Part shown: one piece after another, positions 1 through 6,024 of the stretch
Numbering within the stretch: position 1 is the stretch's first letter
Layout of the letters: every line of letters starts with the position of its first letter
Source of the DNA: Erysipelotrichaceae bacterium
GTDB lineage: Bacteria > Bacillota_I > Bacilli_A > Erysipelotrichales > Erysipelotrichaceae
Assembly (NCBI GenBank): GCA_017419065.1
Contig: JAFOMB010000022.1
Span: forward strand, 1 to 6,024
Direction: 5' to 3'
Length of the DNA stretch: 6,024 bases
Notes under the pieces: model-generated
The model's input: only the letters and a program-made list of their open reading frames with translations
What the model was told of the DNA's origin: nothing
The model's database searches: none
Made by a program: the position numbers and the translations under genes

Positions 1-615
1 GGCGATGCCTTTCCGCTTGTTTCTCTTAAAGAGGACTTCCGGATTGTGATCGCTCTTTTCCGCCTTGGAGAGATCGCCGAAGGTATCGACGTAGTATTCG
101 TAGTTGGCCATCGGATTGTTCATCTTCGGGCTCATGTTCTTGAGCTGGTGGATGATAAGAGCCGAGGACAGGGCCATGACGCCTCCGAAGGTCTCCGGAT
201 AGGCAAAGCCGGTATGTAAGGCACCGAAACCTCCCATAGAGAAGCCACCGATGAAGGTGTCCTCCTTCGTCATGGCCAGACCATAGGTGTCCTGCAGGAA
301 GTGCACGAGCTCTTCCCCGATGAAATCCTGGAAGTGATAACCGGTAGCCTTCTTGTTTAAATAGAAGCTGTTTCTTCCTGCCGGTGTGACGACAGCGAGA
401 TTGTACTTCATCGCATAGTCCTGCATCTGGGAGCCATAGAGCCAGTCACTGGATCCGCCGTTATAGCCGTGAAGCAGGATCAGCGTCTTTGTCTTTCTCT
501 GATAGTATGGATTGTCTTTGAGAAATACCGGAAGGTTCTTCTCCGGAAGGCACATGTAGAATTCGCCCATTCCGGCCAGGGCTTCCGAGAAGAAGCGCAC
601 GAAATGTGTAGACAT
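1..615 (-). CDS. Esterase of the tributyrin esterase/EstA type (alpha/beta hydrolase), 3' end cut by window edge
   Basis: This reading frame is open from an ATG at 615-613 through 205 codons to the left edge, so the stop and C-terminus are missing. Visible motifs are an oxyanion-hole loop LILLHGYNGG (residues 45-54) and the nucleophile elbow GGFSMGGFGAL, with the predicted catalytic serine at residue 126. Both are typical of the esterase D/EstA family (carbohydrate esterase family 1-like fold). Family members are about 250-260 residues, so roughly 50 residues, including the expected catalytic Asp and His, lie outside the window. The start is supported by AAAGGAG (plus-strand 624-630), 8 bases upstream of the ATG. 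There is no signal peptide, so the enzyme is probably cytoplasmic. Known relatives hydrolyse short acyl esters or S-formylglutathione. A role in removing acetyl or feruloyl groups from imported glycans is inference from the neighbouring sugar-binding gene. It is transcribed divergently from the binding-protein gene. Confidence 0.9.
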   Translation of the reverse strand, partial: MSTHFVRFFSEALAGMGEFYMCLPEKNLPVFLKDNPYYQRKTKTLILLHGYNGGSSDWLYGSQMQDYAMKYNLAVVTPAGRNSFYLNKKATGYHFQDFIGEELVHFLQDTYGLAMTKEDTFIGGFSMGGFGALHTGFAYPETFGGVMALSSALIIHQLKNMSPKMNNPMANYEYYVDTFGDLSKAEKSDHNPEVLFKRNKRKGIA

Positions 616-715
616 GATAGTTTCTCCTTTATTCTTCTTCATTGTAGAAAAAGGAAGAGATCGAATATATCAAAAATGTGTCATCGACTTTTGACTTTGA
701 CGTTTTGTGTGAGAT

Positions 716-766
716 TTGTGAAAGAGTGGATTCAATTTTGAAAGTCATGTGATTTTTTTTGAAAGT
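716..766 (+). promoter_or_regulatory. Putative AraC-type operator: direct repeats TTTTGAAAGT
   Basis: The 10-mer TTTTGAAAGT occurs perfectly at 736-745 and 757-766, a period of 21 bases (two helical turns). An imperfect third copy, TTGTGAAAGA (8 of 10 matches), lies at 716-725, 20 bases further upstream. The downstream copy covers the proposed -35 hexamer. Two same-orientation half-sites about 21 bp apart, with the proximal one overlapping -35, is the known arrangement for AraC-family activators such as AraC at araI. The locus encodes an AraC-type response regulator at 4090-5673, which is the obvious candidate to bind here. The repeats are directly seen; the binding protein is inferred. Confidence 0.5.
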
Positions 767-786
767 ATCCTTGACGGCAATATGAT
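759..786 (+). promoter_or_regulatory. Promoter for the solute-binding lipoprotein gene
   Basis: TTGAAA at 759-764 (5 of 6 matches to the sigma-A -35 consensus) and TATGAT at 781-786 (5 of 6 to -10) are separated by 16 bases. Transcription would start near 793, giving a leader of about 30 bases that includes the Shine-Dalgarno AGGAGG at 813-818. An alternative -35, TTGACG at 771-776, has only a poor -10 partner (GCTTAA at 794-799, preceded by TGG). I consider it less likely. Confidence 0.55.
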
Positions 787-823
787 TAAATGGGCTTAAG
801 AAAAGAACCTATAGGAGGCAATA

Positions 824-2317
824 ATGAAAAAACTTATCGTTCTTTTACTCTCATTGCTGATGGTCTTCTCTCTCGCCGGCTGCGGTGAAAAGAAGAATGA
901 AGGCGGAGAAACAGGTGAAGTCCCGACGATCACTTTGGATATGTCCACCCTCTTCATCGTTCCGTCTTTAGAAGCTACTCAGAAAGTAGAAGATCAGCTG
1001 AACGACTATCTGCTCAATACGCTGCATGAAGACTTCAAGGTCCATCTCGTCATCACAGCGATCGGTGACTACTTCCAGAAGATCCCGATGGAACTCGGTT
1101 CGGGCGGTGAAGGTGCTCCGGACGTTGTCCAGGTCTTCTCTTTAGCTGACTGGGTCAACCAGGGCTACATCCTCCCGTTAGACGACTATCTCGACAACGA
1201 ACTGAAACCGACCTATGACATGATCAAGGAGATCATGGGCAGCGGTAAAGTCGGCGGCAAGACATACATGATGCCGCGTTACTTCGGTACAGTTCTTGAC
1301 TGGAAGTGGATCTACAACAAGGAATTAGTCGATGCTTCCGGTATCGATGTCAGCAAGATCCATGATATCGAAACATTAGGTGACGCTCTCGCTGAACTCA
1401 AGGTCGTCTATCCGGATGAACACTTCATCGTCTACTGCGATCAGTTCAACAGACTCTACAACCTTGAAACACATACTTCCCAGGTAGGTACTTATACCGC
1501 TACTGTCGGTGACGACACGACGTTATACAACTACTATGAGACAGATGCTTTCAAGAATGCCATCTACAAGGCTTATGAATTCCGTCAGAAAGGCTACGCG
1601 GATCCGGAAGGTTCTGCCAACACCTTATCTCATGACGCTGTCGTCATGGGCGGCTCTTCCAAGGGCGTCATCATGGGTCACTCCAACGATGTCGACTCCA
1701 TCGCTCAGATGTTCACACAGTCCAATACGTACGGCGCTACCTTCGGTGCTGTCTCCATCGGTATCGATGATCTGACAACAGATACTTTAGGTATCGGTAT
1801 CGCTCACTACTGCAAGAATCCGGACAAGGCTGCGAAGTTCATCAACCTGCTCTACACGGATCCGTTCGTATGGCAGACGATCATCTTCGGTGCTGAAGGT
1901 CAGGACTATGTCTGGAACGATGATCATACAAAGGTCAATTATCCGGAAGGCTTAGACTTCAACACCGTACCGTACAACTGCATCTACTCCTGCGGTATGA
2001 TCGGTAACGGCTTCGACTTCTTCCTCGAATACGAATCCGGTAACGAATCCGGTTCCAATGGCGAATACGGCAAGATCCTCTTCGAACAGGCCGCTGTACC
2101 GCCGCTCTACGGCTTCATCCCGGATACTACCAATGTCATGAACGAGATCACCGCTGTCTCCAACGTCGTTGAACAGTACAGTGATGTCCTCATGTTCGGT
2201 GATGTCAACCCGGATGAGAAGTATCCTGAATTCCTGGCTGCCCTGAAGGATGCCGGCATCGACAAGATCGTCGCTGACTACCAGGCACAGGCAAATGAAT
2301 GGCTGAAGACCAACTAA
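824..2317 (+). CDS. Extracellular solute-binding lipoprotein, LplA-like (DUF3502-type C-terminus), probable oligosaccharide binder
   Basis: The product is 497 residues. It starts with a lipoprotein signal: MKK, a hydrophobic stretch at residues 4-18, and lipobox LAGC with Cys20 as the predicted lipidated residue. A charged Gly/Glu/Lys-rich linker follows. The mature part reads as a type I sugar-binding protein. Residues around 100 (PDVVQVFSLADWVNQGYILPLDDYL) match the usual hinge-proximal pattern. The C-terminal part (about 350-497: INLLYTDP, then GFIPDTTNVMNEITAVSNVVEQY, then LKDAGIDKIVADYQAQANEW) matches the DUF3502 signature of LplA-type binding proteins. In known relatives the protein sits on the outer face of the membrane and delivers glycans to an ABC permease. 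The start is fixed by AGGAGG at 813-818, five bases upstream. The gene has its own promoter and terminator. No permease or ATPase gene is adjacent, so the partner transporter is not visible. The ligand cannot be told from sequence. Confidence 0.93.
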   Translation: MKKLIVLLLSLLMVFSLAGCGEKKNEGGETGEVPTITLDMSTLFIVPSLEATQKVEDQLNDYLLNTLHEDFKVHLVITAIGDYFQKIPMELGSGGEGAPDVVQVFSLADWVNQGYILPLDDYLDNELKPTYDMIKEIMGSGKVGGKTYMMPRYFGTVLDWKWIYNKELVDASGIDVSKIHDIETLGDALAELKVVYPDEHFIVYCDQFNRLYNLETHTSQVGTYTATVGDDTTLYNYYETDAFKNAIYKAYEFRQKGYADPEGSANTLSHDAVVMGGSSKGVIMGHSNDVDSIAQMFTQSNTYGATFGAVSIGIDDLTTDTLGIGIAHYCKNPDKAAKFINLLYTDPFVWQTIIFGAEGQDYVWNDDHTKVNYPEGLDFNTVPYNCIYSCGMIGNGFDFFLEYESGNESGSNGEYGKILFEQAAVPPLYGFIPDTTNVMNEITAVSNVVEQYSDVLMFGDVNPDEKYPEFLAALKDAGIDKIVADYQAQANEWLKTN

Positions 2318-2341
2318 GTCATTCTCACAAGTATCTGACAG

Positions 2342-2374
2342 AAAACGGATAAGAGATCTTATCCGTTTTCTTTT
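2342..2374 (+). terminator. Intrinsic terminator after the binding-protein gene
   Basis: Positions 2342-2353 pair perfectly with 2358-2369 (12 bp, central CGGATAAG/CTTATCCG) around the loop AGAT. The stem is followed by CTTTT, giving the U-rich run TTTTCTTTT at 2366-2374. The hairpin lies 24 bases after the stop codon of the binding-protein gene. It should separate that gene's high expression from the kinase and regulator genes. The A-rich 5' arm could also let it act weakly on the opposite strand, but no minus-strand gene ends here. Confidence 0.88.
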
Positions 2375-2382
2375 GGTATAAT
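2374..2382 (+). promoter_or_regulatory. Candidate extended -10 promoter for the kinase operon
   Basis: A perfect TATAAT (2377-2382) preceded by TGG (2374-2376) forms an extended -10 element directly after the terminator T-run. No recognisable -35 exists at the right distance, because that region is the terminator stem. Initiation would fall near 2388-2390, only about 7-9 bases before the kinase ATG at 2397. The AT-rich composition makes a chance match possible. Confidence 0.45.
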
Positions 2383-2396
2383 GATAAAGCAGAAAC

Positions 2397-4109
2397 ATGA
2401 AACCTTTGCTGAGCAGAAAGATCATCATCCTCATCTCCAGTATCCTCATTACTTCCGTGGTGTTTTTTACGATGATCTCGATGACCTACAACGGATTTTA
2501 TGAACAGACTGTCCTCAGCGCCAACCGGAGTATCTCCTCCCGCTGGACGACAGATATCGAAAGGCGTCTGGATACGATCTATGAACACGTCTATGACCTT
2601 TCGGCCACTCTGTTCAATAAGACTGAGATCCGTTCCGGTTCCCCGGTCATGGACTTTACCGTCATGACAGAACTGCAGGACTCCCTCAACTCCAAGGTCC
2701 TGGCATCTCCGGATACGACAGCTCTTTTCATACTTGACACAGAGAGCGATCTCTACCTCTACTATCACAACAACGCCCTGAATCAGGGTGTCAACTTCAA
2801 CCTCAAGACCTTCTTAAAACAGTACGGTCCGGAAAACAATACGTCTATCTCCTCGAGAAAGTGGGATGCCCTCAATGTCCTGGAGAACAGCTATTACTAT
2901 AAAGCCTTCCGTCTTGGCAAGTACATCGTCGGAGCTGTCAGCGATACTGCCAACTACCGTGTCGATCCTTCCTGGGCGACGGATAATACGGCACTTACGG
3001 CGTTTATCGTTGACGGTGATTCGACGATCACCTGTCAGGGCGATCCGGGTCTTATTTCCCTGATCGATCCGCAGAAGGAGGGAGATTCCTTTGAGGACGG
3101 CTATGCCATCACCGTCCGCAGACAGGACAATTCCTCGTCCTCTACCATCCTGATCAGCCGTCCGATCAACTCCCGTACTCCATGGCGTCTGACGTCGATC
3201 TTCCTGATCGCCGATTCCGCCTTATGTGCCATCCTGGCCTTCGTCCTCATGTACATTATCGATCATAATGTCCGTACGCCTTTGAAGGAACTGGAGAAGG
3301 CGACGCAGGAAGTCTCCCGCAGCAACCTTGATTTCCGTCTGGACACCAGGAAGGCGGAGACCAGGGAATTCGAGGAAGTCTTCCGGAGTTTCAACGACAT
3401 GTCTGAGAAGATCAGGACACTGACGATAGAATCCTATGACCTCAAGATCAAGAGGGAGGAAAACAGACTGAAGATGTTACGAGCCCAGATGCGTCCGCAC
3501 ACCTTCCTCAACGGGATCACCACGATCTCCAATATGACCTATACTTCCAAACCGGAGGAGATGCGGAAGTTCATCTCCGCCTTTGCCTCCTTTACCCGCT
3601 ATATGCTTCACAACTCCGGTGACTGGACCATGGTCGAAGAGGAGCTCAAGCACATCGAAAACTATGTCGCCATACAGAAGAGCCGTCTTCCGGGAAAGGT
3701 CGACTTCCATTATGACTGTCCGCCGGACATCCTGGTCGAGAAGATCCCGTACCTGACTCTCTTCTCCTTCGTGGAGAACTCCTTCAAGCACGCCCTGAAT
3801 CCGGCGGAGACGATGATCATCACGATCACGGGAGAACGCTATGAGGAAGAGGGATTCAAGGGCTTCCGCCTGATCGAGGAAGACAACGGCAGCGGCTTTA
3901 CGAAAGAGGCCCTGGAGAAACTGCTGACTGTCGATCCGGACGATCTCTTCACCAAGGAACACCTCGGACTCACCAACGTCCGTTACAGTATGAACCTGAT
4001 CTATCACCGTGATGATCTGCTGCGCTTATCCAATCGGGAAGAGGGCGGTGCCCGTATCGAACTGCTGATCCCGGAAGAGGAGAATGATGATGAAACTGCT
4101 GGTATGTGA
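2397..4109 (+). CDS. Sensor histidine kinase, YesM-type (HAMP, His_kinase, HATPase)
   Basis: The product is 570 residues. Transmembrane segments are at about 8-29 and 265-288, enclosing an extracytoplasmic sensing region of about 235 residues (dCache-like by size and position, fold not proven). A HAMP linker (about 289-345) and a short coiled helix follow. The H-box is QMRPHTFLNGITTISNM with phospho-acceptor His368. ATP-binding motifs are the N-box FVENSFKH (Asn461), G1 DNGSGF (Asp496-Gly500) and HLGLTNVRY (522-530). All key catalytic residues are present, so the kinase should be active. In the family it phosphorylates an AraC-type response regulator, encoded here by the overlapping next gene. 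The start is unusual: no Shine-Dalgarno is seen, an in-frame TAA at 2385-2387 rules out an earlier start, and a later start would cut the first membrane segment. The H-box has Thr369 where Phe is usual. Confidence 0.93.
   Translation: MKPLLSRKIIILISSILITSVVFFTMISMTYNGFYEQTVLSANRSISSRWTTDIERRLDTIYEHVYDLSATLFNKTEIRSGSPVMDFTVMTELQDSLNSKVLASPDTTALFILDTESDLYLYYHNNALNQGVNFNLKTFLKQYGPENNTSISSRKWDALNVLENSYYYKAFRLGKYIVGAVSDTANYRVDPSWATDNTALTAFIVDGDSTITCQGDPGLISLIDPQKEGDSFEDGYAITVRRQDNSSSSTILISRPINSRTPWRLTSIFLIADSALCAILAFVLMYIIDHNVRTPLKELEKATQEVSRSNLDFRLDTRKAETREFEEVFRSFNDMSEKIRTLTIESYDLKIKREENRLKMLRAQMRPHTFLNGITTISNMTYTSKPEEMRKFISAFASFTRYMLHNSGDWTMVEEELKHIENYVAIQKSRLPGKVDFHYDCPPDILVEKIPYLTLFSFVENSFKHALNPAETMIITITGERYEEEGFKGFRLIEEDNGSGFTKEALEKLLTVDPDDLFTKEHLGLTNVRYSMNLIYHRDDLLRLSNREEGGARIELLIPEEENDDETAGM
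4078..4082 (+). promoter_or_regulatory. Ribosome binding site deciding the response regulator start
   Basis: AGGAG at 4078-4082, inside the end of the kinase gene, precedes three consecutive ATG codons at 4084, 4087 and 4090. The spacings are 1, 4 and 7 bases. The third ATG has the best spacing and gives the normal response-regulator N-terminus MKLLVCDDD. Confidence 0.6.
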
Positions 4110-5673
4110 TGATGATATCTCGACGATCGACGTCATACAGTCTCAGCTCGACTGTGCGAAGCTGGGGATCTCGAAGATCTTCCGTGCCTATAACGGCGTG
4201 ATGGCGAAAGAGATCATCGACAGGGAAGAACCGGACCTCATCCTCTGTGATATCGAGATGCCTTTGAGCGACGGCATCGACGTTTTGAAATACGCCTATG
4301 AGAAGGACCCGGATATCGAGTTCTCCTTCCTCACGTGCTATGAATCCTTTGAATACGCCAGGATCGCCATCCAGTACGGGGCGACCCGCTATCTCACCAA
4401 GCCTTTCGACATGGAAGAAGTCCGCATCACCATCCAGGAGATGATCGCCAACGTCTCCAGAAAGAAACTGATCTCCAAGGCAAAGCCGCAGAGCCAGTAT
4501 GACTCCCTGATGTCTTCGATCTTCCGTCAGGCCTGTGACGGTCTTTTAGGCAGCAGCCGGGAGATCGTGGATGCGGGACTGAGAGCCAATGACGTCGACT
4601 TTACCGCAGACAGTATCTGGCGCATCGTCTTCACCTGTTCGGATATGACTGATGCGATACGCAAGACCTGGGACAAGGATCTGCTTCTTTTCACCCTGTC
4701 CCATCTCCACGATGAAGCGCTCCTGGACTACGTGGGGTCGGCCCATACCGTGGTGAATTCCGATGACCGCTTCCTCTGGTGCTTCTGTTTCTTAAAAGGG
4801 GAGATCGACGATGAAACAATACGGGGGAGGACCGAACAGCTCATCCGCTTTGCGGAACAGAACACCTCATTATCTCCGGTCGCTCTGATCAGTGAACCGT
4901 TCCGTTTCTATGAAGCGACGGCTGTCGTCTGCGATCTCTATGAGAAGATGAGAAAGCTCCGCTACTATTCCGGAAAGATCTTCTTCAACGATGAGGAACA
5001 TCATACCGCTGACAGTGAAGCCATCCGTCTCAATGAGAACCAGATCCTCTGGTACCTCAAGAAAAGAGATGAGGAAGGCTTCCGGGAATACATACGCCAC
5101 CGTATCGACAACACCCTCGATACCAGTGAGAACCTGGACCTCTTCCGCAAGGAACTGGTCAATATCTTTGTGACCCATTTCCGGGATAACGGCCTTTCTT
5201 CCAACATCATCTTCATGGATCCTTCGATCATCGCACTGGATGAGAAAGCCGATACCGGCAAGAAGGCCTTCATGGACTATGCGATGGGACTGTTCAGTGT
5301 CCAGCAGGCAAAGCTCAGAGAAGCCGTGGATTCGGAAGACATCATCACCAGAGCCAGGAAATTCATCGAAGAGAACTACAGAGAAAACATCGATCGGAAC
5401 GATGTCGCCGCTGTCACCTTCGTGACCCCGAACTATCTTTCCAAACTCTTCAAGAATTCCATGGGCATGAACCTCCGGGAATACATCAACGAGCTCCGGG
5501 TCGCCGAAGCGAAGAGGCTTTTACTGTCGACATCGATGACGGTCTCCGAGATCGCTTCCTATGTCGGCTACTACAATATCTCCTACTTCTCGACGATCTT
5601 CCACAAGATGGTAGGATCCAGTCCGTTCGACTGGCGGAACGGGAAAGGAGGAAACGATGAACAGGTGGCTTGA
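4090..5673 (+). CDS. Response regulator, YesN-type: receiver domain plus AraC-family DNA-binding domain
   Basis: The product is 527 residues from the ATG at 4090 (529 if the ATG at 4084 is used). The receiver domain (about 1-125) has the acidic cluster D7-D9, phospho-acceptor Asp54 in LILCDIEMP, Thr82 in FLTCYESFEYA and Lys104 in YLTKPF, so it should be phosphorylatable. A middle region of about 290 residues (125-415) has no motif I can name; its length is normal for YesN-type regulators. The C-terminal AraC domain (about 417-522) has both helix-turn-helix units: VTPNYLSKLFKNSMGMNLREYI and then VSEIASYVGYYNISYFSTIFHKMVGSSPFDWR. The protein is expected to bind paired direct repeats as a phosphorylation-controlled activator. 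The gene overlaps the kinase by 20 bases and the next gene by 17 bases, indicating one coupled operon. The likely target is the repeat array at 716-766. Confidence 0.94.
   Translation: MKLLVCDDDISTIDVIQSQLDCAKLGISKIFRAYNGVMAKEIIDREEPDLILCDIEMPLSDGIDVLKYAYEKDPDIEFSFLTCYESFEYARIAIQYGATRYLTKPFDMEEVRITIQEMIANVSRKKLISKAKPQSQYDSLMSSIFRQACDGLLGSSREIVDAGLRANDVDFTADSIWRIVFTCSDMTDAIRKTWDKDLLLFTLSHLHDEALLDYVGSAHTVVNSDDRFLWCFCFLKGEIDDETIRGRTEQLIRFAEQNTSLSPVALISEPFRFYEATAVVCDLYEKMRKLRYYSGKIFFNDEEHHTADSEAIRLNENQILWYLKKRDEEGFREYIRHRIDNTLDTSENLDLFRKELVNIFVTHFRDNGLSSNIIFMDPSIIALDEKADTGKKAFMDYAMGLFSVQQAKLREAVDSEDIITRARKFIEENYRENIDRNDVAAVTFVTPNYLSKLFKNSMGMNLREYINELRVAEAKRLLLSTSMTVSEIASYVGYYNISYFSTIFHKMVGSSPFDWRNGKGGNDEQVA
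5644..5651 (+). promoter_or_regulatory. Strong ribosome binding site for the membrane protein gene, inside the regulator gene
   Basis: AAAGGAGG at 5644-5651 lies five bases before the ATG at 5657, within the last codons of the response regulator. It is a near-perfect Shine-Dalgarno. It supports a real gene start here rather than a chance open frame. Confidence 0.75.
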
Positions 5674-6024
5674 TCAGCTGGAAAAAGACAGAAAGCAGTT
5701 TAAGGAACTTCCTGACAGGAAGAGTAAACTGACTTTTCTCTATGACTACTACAAGGTCCCGATCATCATCGCTTTGATCGTGGTCTTCCTGCTTGGCTCC
5801 TTCATCTTCCGGTCTGTCTTTACTGTGCCGGTCAAGATGCGTGCCGTCCTGGTCAACAGCGACTCCCTAGTCGTAGAAGGCGATGAGAGCGTCTTTGAAG
5901 AGATCTACGGACTCACGGATAGAAAGGACAGGGGAAAGATCGATGTGCGTACCGACCTCTTTCTGAGCGAAGAGGAGGGACGGGAAGACATGAGTTCCCT
6001 GGAGGTCCTCTCTGCTCTGTTTAC
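5657..6024 (+). CDS. Single-pass membrane protein of unknown function, 3' end cut by window edge
   Basis: The frame is open from ATG 5657 to the right edge (122 full codons). It begins with a charged cytoplasmic N-terminus of about 30 residues (LEKDRKQFKELPDRKSK). The segment FLYDYYKVP leads into one hydrophobic span at about 34-54 (VPIIIALIVVFLLGSFIF). After it comes a soluble, acidic region predicted to lie outside the cytoplasm. A short charged N-terminus, an aromatic YYK-x-P motif and a single span resemble uncharacterised Bacillota membrane proteins that I recognise only loosely. No catalytic or binding motif is visible. The gene overlaps the regulator by 17 bases and has a strong ribosome binding site, so it is made with the kinase and regulator. 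An accessory role in ligand sensing or transport is inference from position alone. Confidence 0.8.
   Translation, partial: MNRWLDQLEKDRKQFKELPDRKSKLTFLYDYYKVPIIIALIVVFLLGSFIFRSVFTVPVKMRAVLVNSDSLVVEGDESVFEEIYGLTDRKDRGKIDVRTDLFLSEEEGREDMSSLEVLSALF

Noticed and set aside
641..692. Candidate minus-strand promoter elements for the esterase (TATATT at 669-664, TACAAT at 646-641)
   Set aside because: Neither has a recognisable -35 at 16-18 bases: the TATATT partner reads AAAAGT, and TTGATA lies 21 bases from TACAAT. A promoter must exist here, but I cannot place it.
670..694. Inverted repeat TCAAAA / TTTTGA
   Set aside because: The arms are only 6 bases of A/T-rich sequence with a 13-base spacer and do not extend, so chance is sufficient.
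695..715. Possible catabolite repression (cre) site around the CG in GACGTTTTGTG
   Set aside because: Neither strand fits the TGnAAnCGnTnnCA consensus: the required TG and the distal CA are missing.
469..741. Plus-strand open frame of 90 codons in the left part of the window
   Set aside because: It lies antisense to the esterase and its intergenic region, has no ribosome binding site, and its product has no recognisable features.
2381..2398. ATG at 2381 within the TATAAT box as an alternative kinase start
   Set aside because: It is 16 bases from 2397 and therefore out of frame with the kinase.
1952..2768. Two overlapping minus-strand open frames across the terminator and kinase start
   Set aside because: They are antisense shadows of the binding-protein and kinase genes, lack ribosome binding sites, and have low-complexity products.
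3477..4007. Minus-strand open frame of 176 codons opposite the kinase catalytic region
   Set aside because: It is a mirror frame of a conserved coding region with no start signal and no domain.

Overview
The window looks like a chromosomal carbohydrate-sensing and uptake locus from a Bacillota (Firmicutes) bacterium. The grounds are strong AGGAGG-type ribosome binding sites, a Gram-positive style lipoprotein signal peptide, a YesM/YesN-type two-component pair, and an LplA-like (DUF3502-type) sugar-binding lipoprotein. The mixed codon use (many CTC/CTG leucines alongside TTA) suggests a mid-GC gut clostridial or erysipelotrichial lineage. That placement is an inference and cannot be settled from this window.

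Layout. Positions 615 to 1 (minus strand) hold the first 205 codons of an alpha/beta-hydrolase esterase of the tributyrin esterase/EstA type, cut by the left edge. Positions 616 to 823 are a divergent intergenic region. It carries a sigma-A-like promoter for the rightward gene and a perfect 10-bp direct repeat with a 21-bp period whose second copy overlaps the -35 box. Positions 824 to 2317 encode a solute-binding lipoprotein, followed by a strong intrinsic terminator (2342-2374). A TATAAT box lies directly against that terminator, and 14 bases after it begins a sensor histidine kinase gene (2397-4109) with no visible Shine-Dalgarno. The kinase gene overlaps a response regulator with an AraC-type output domain (about 4090-5673). 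That gene in turn overlaps a single-pass membrane protein (5657 onward) cut by the right edge.

How it may work. The lipoprotein captures an oligosaccharide-like ligand outside the membrane. The kinase senses a signal through its large extracytoplasmic domain and phosphorylates the regulator. The regulator probably binds paired direct repeats such as those upstream of the lipoprotein gene and activates it. The terminator between the lipoprotein and the kinase would keep the binding protein abundant and the signalling proteins scarce. No ABC permease or ATPase is present, so the transport partner lies elsewhere or the binding protein serves signalling. The most notable points are the AraC-style operator, the almost leaderless SD-less kinase start, and the unexplained membrane protein translationally coupled to the regulator. 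I did not find a wholly new system. Shadow reading frames on the opposite strand of the main genes are not annotated.
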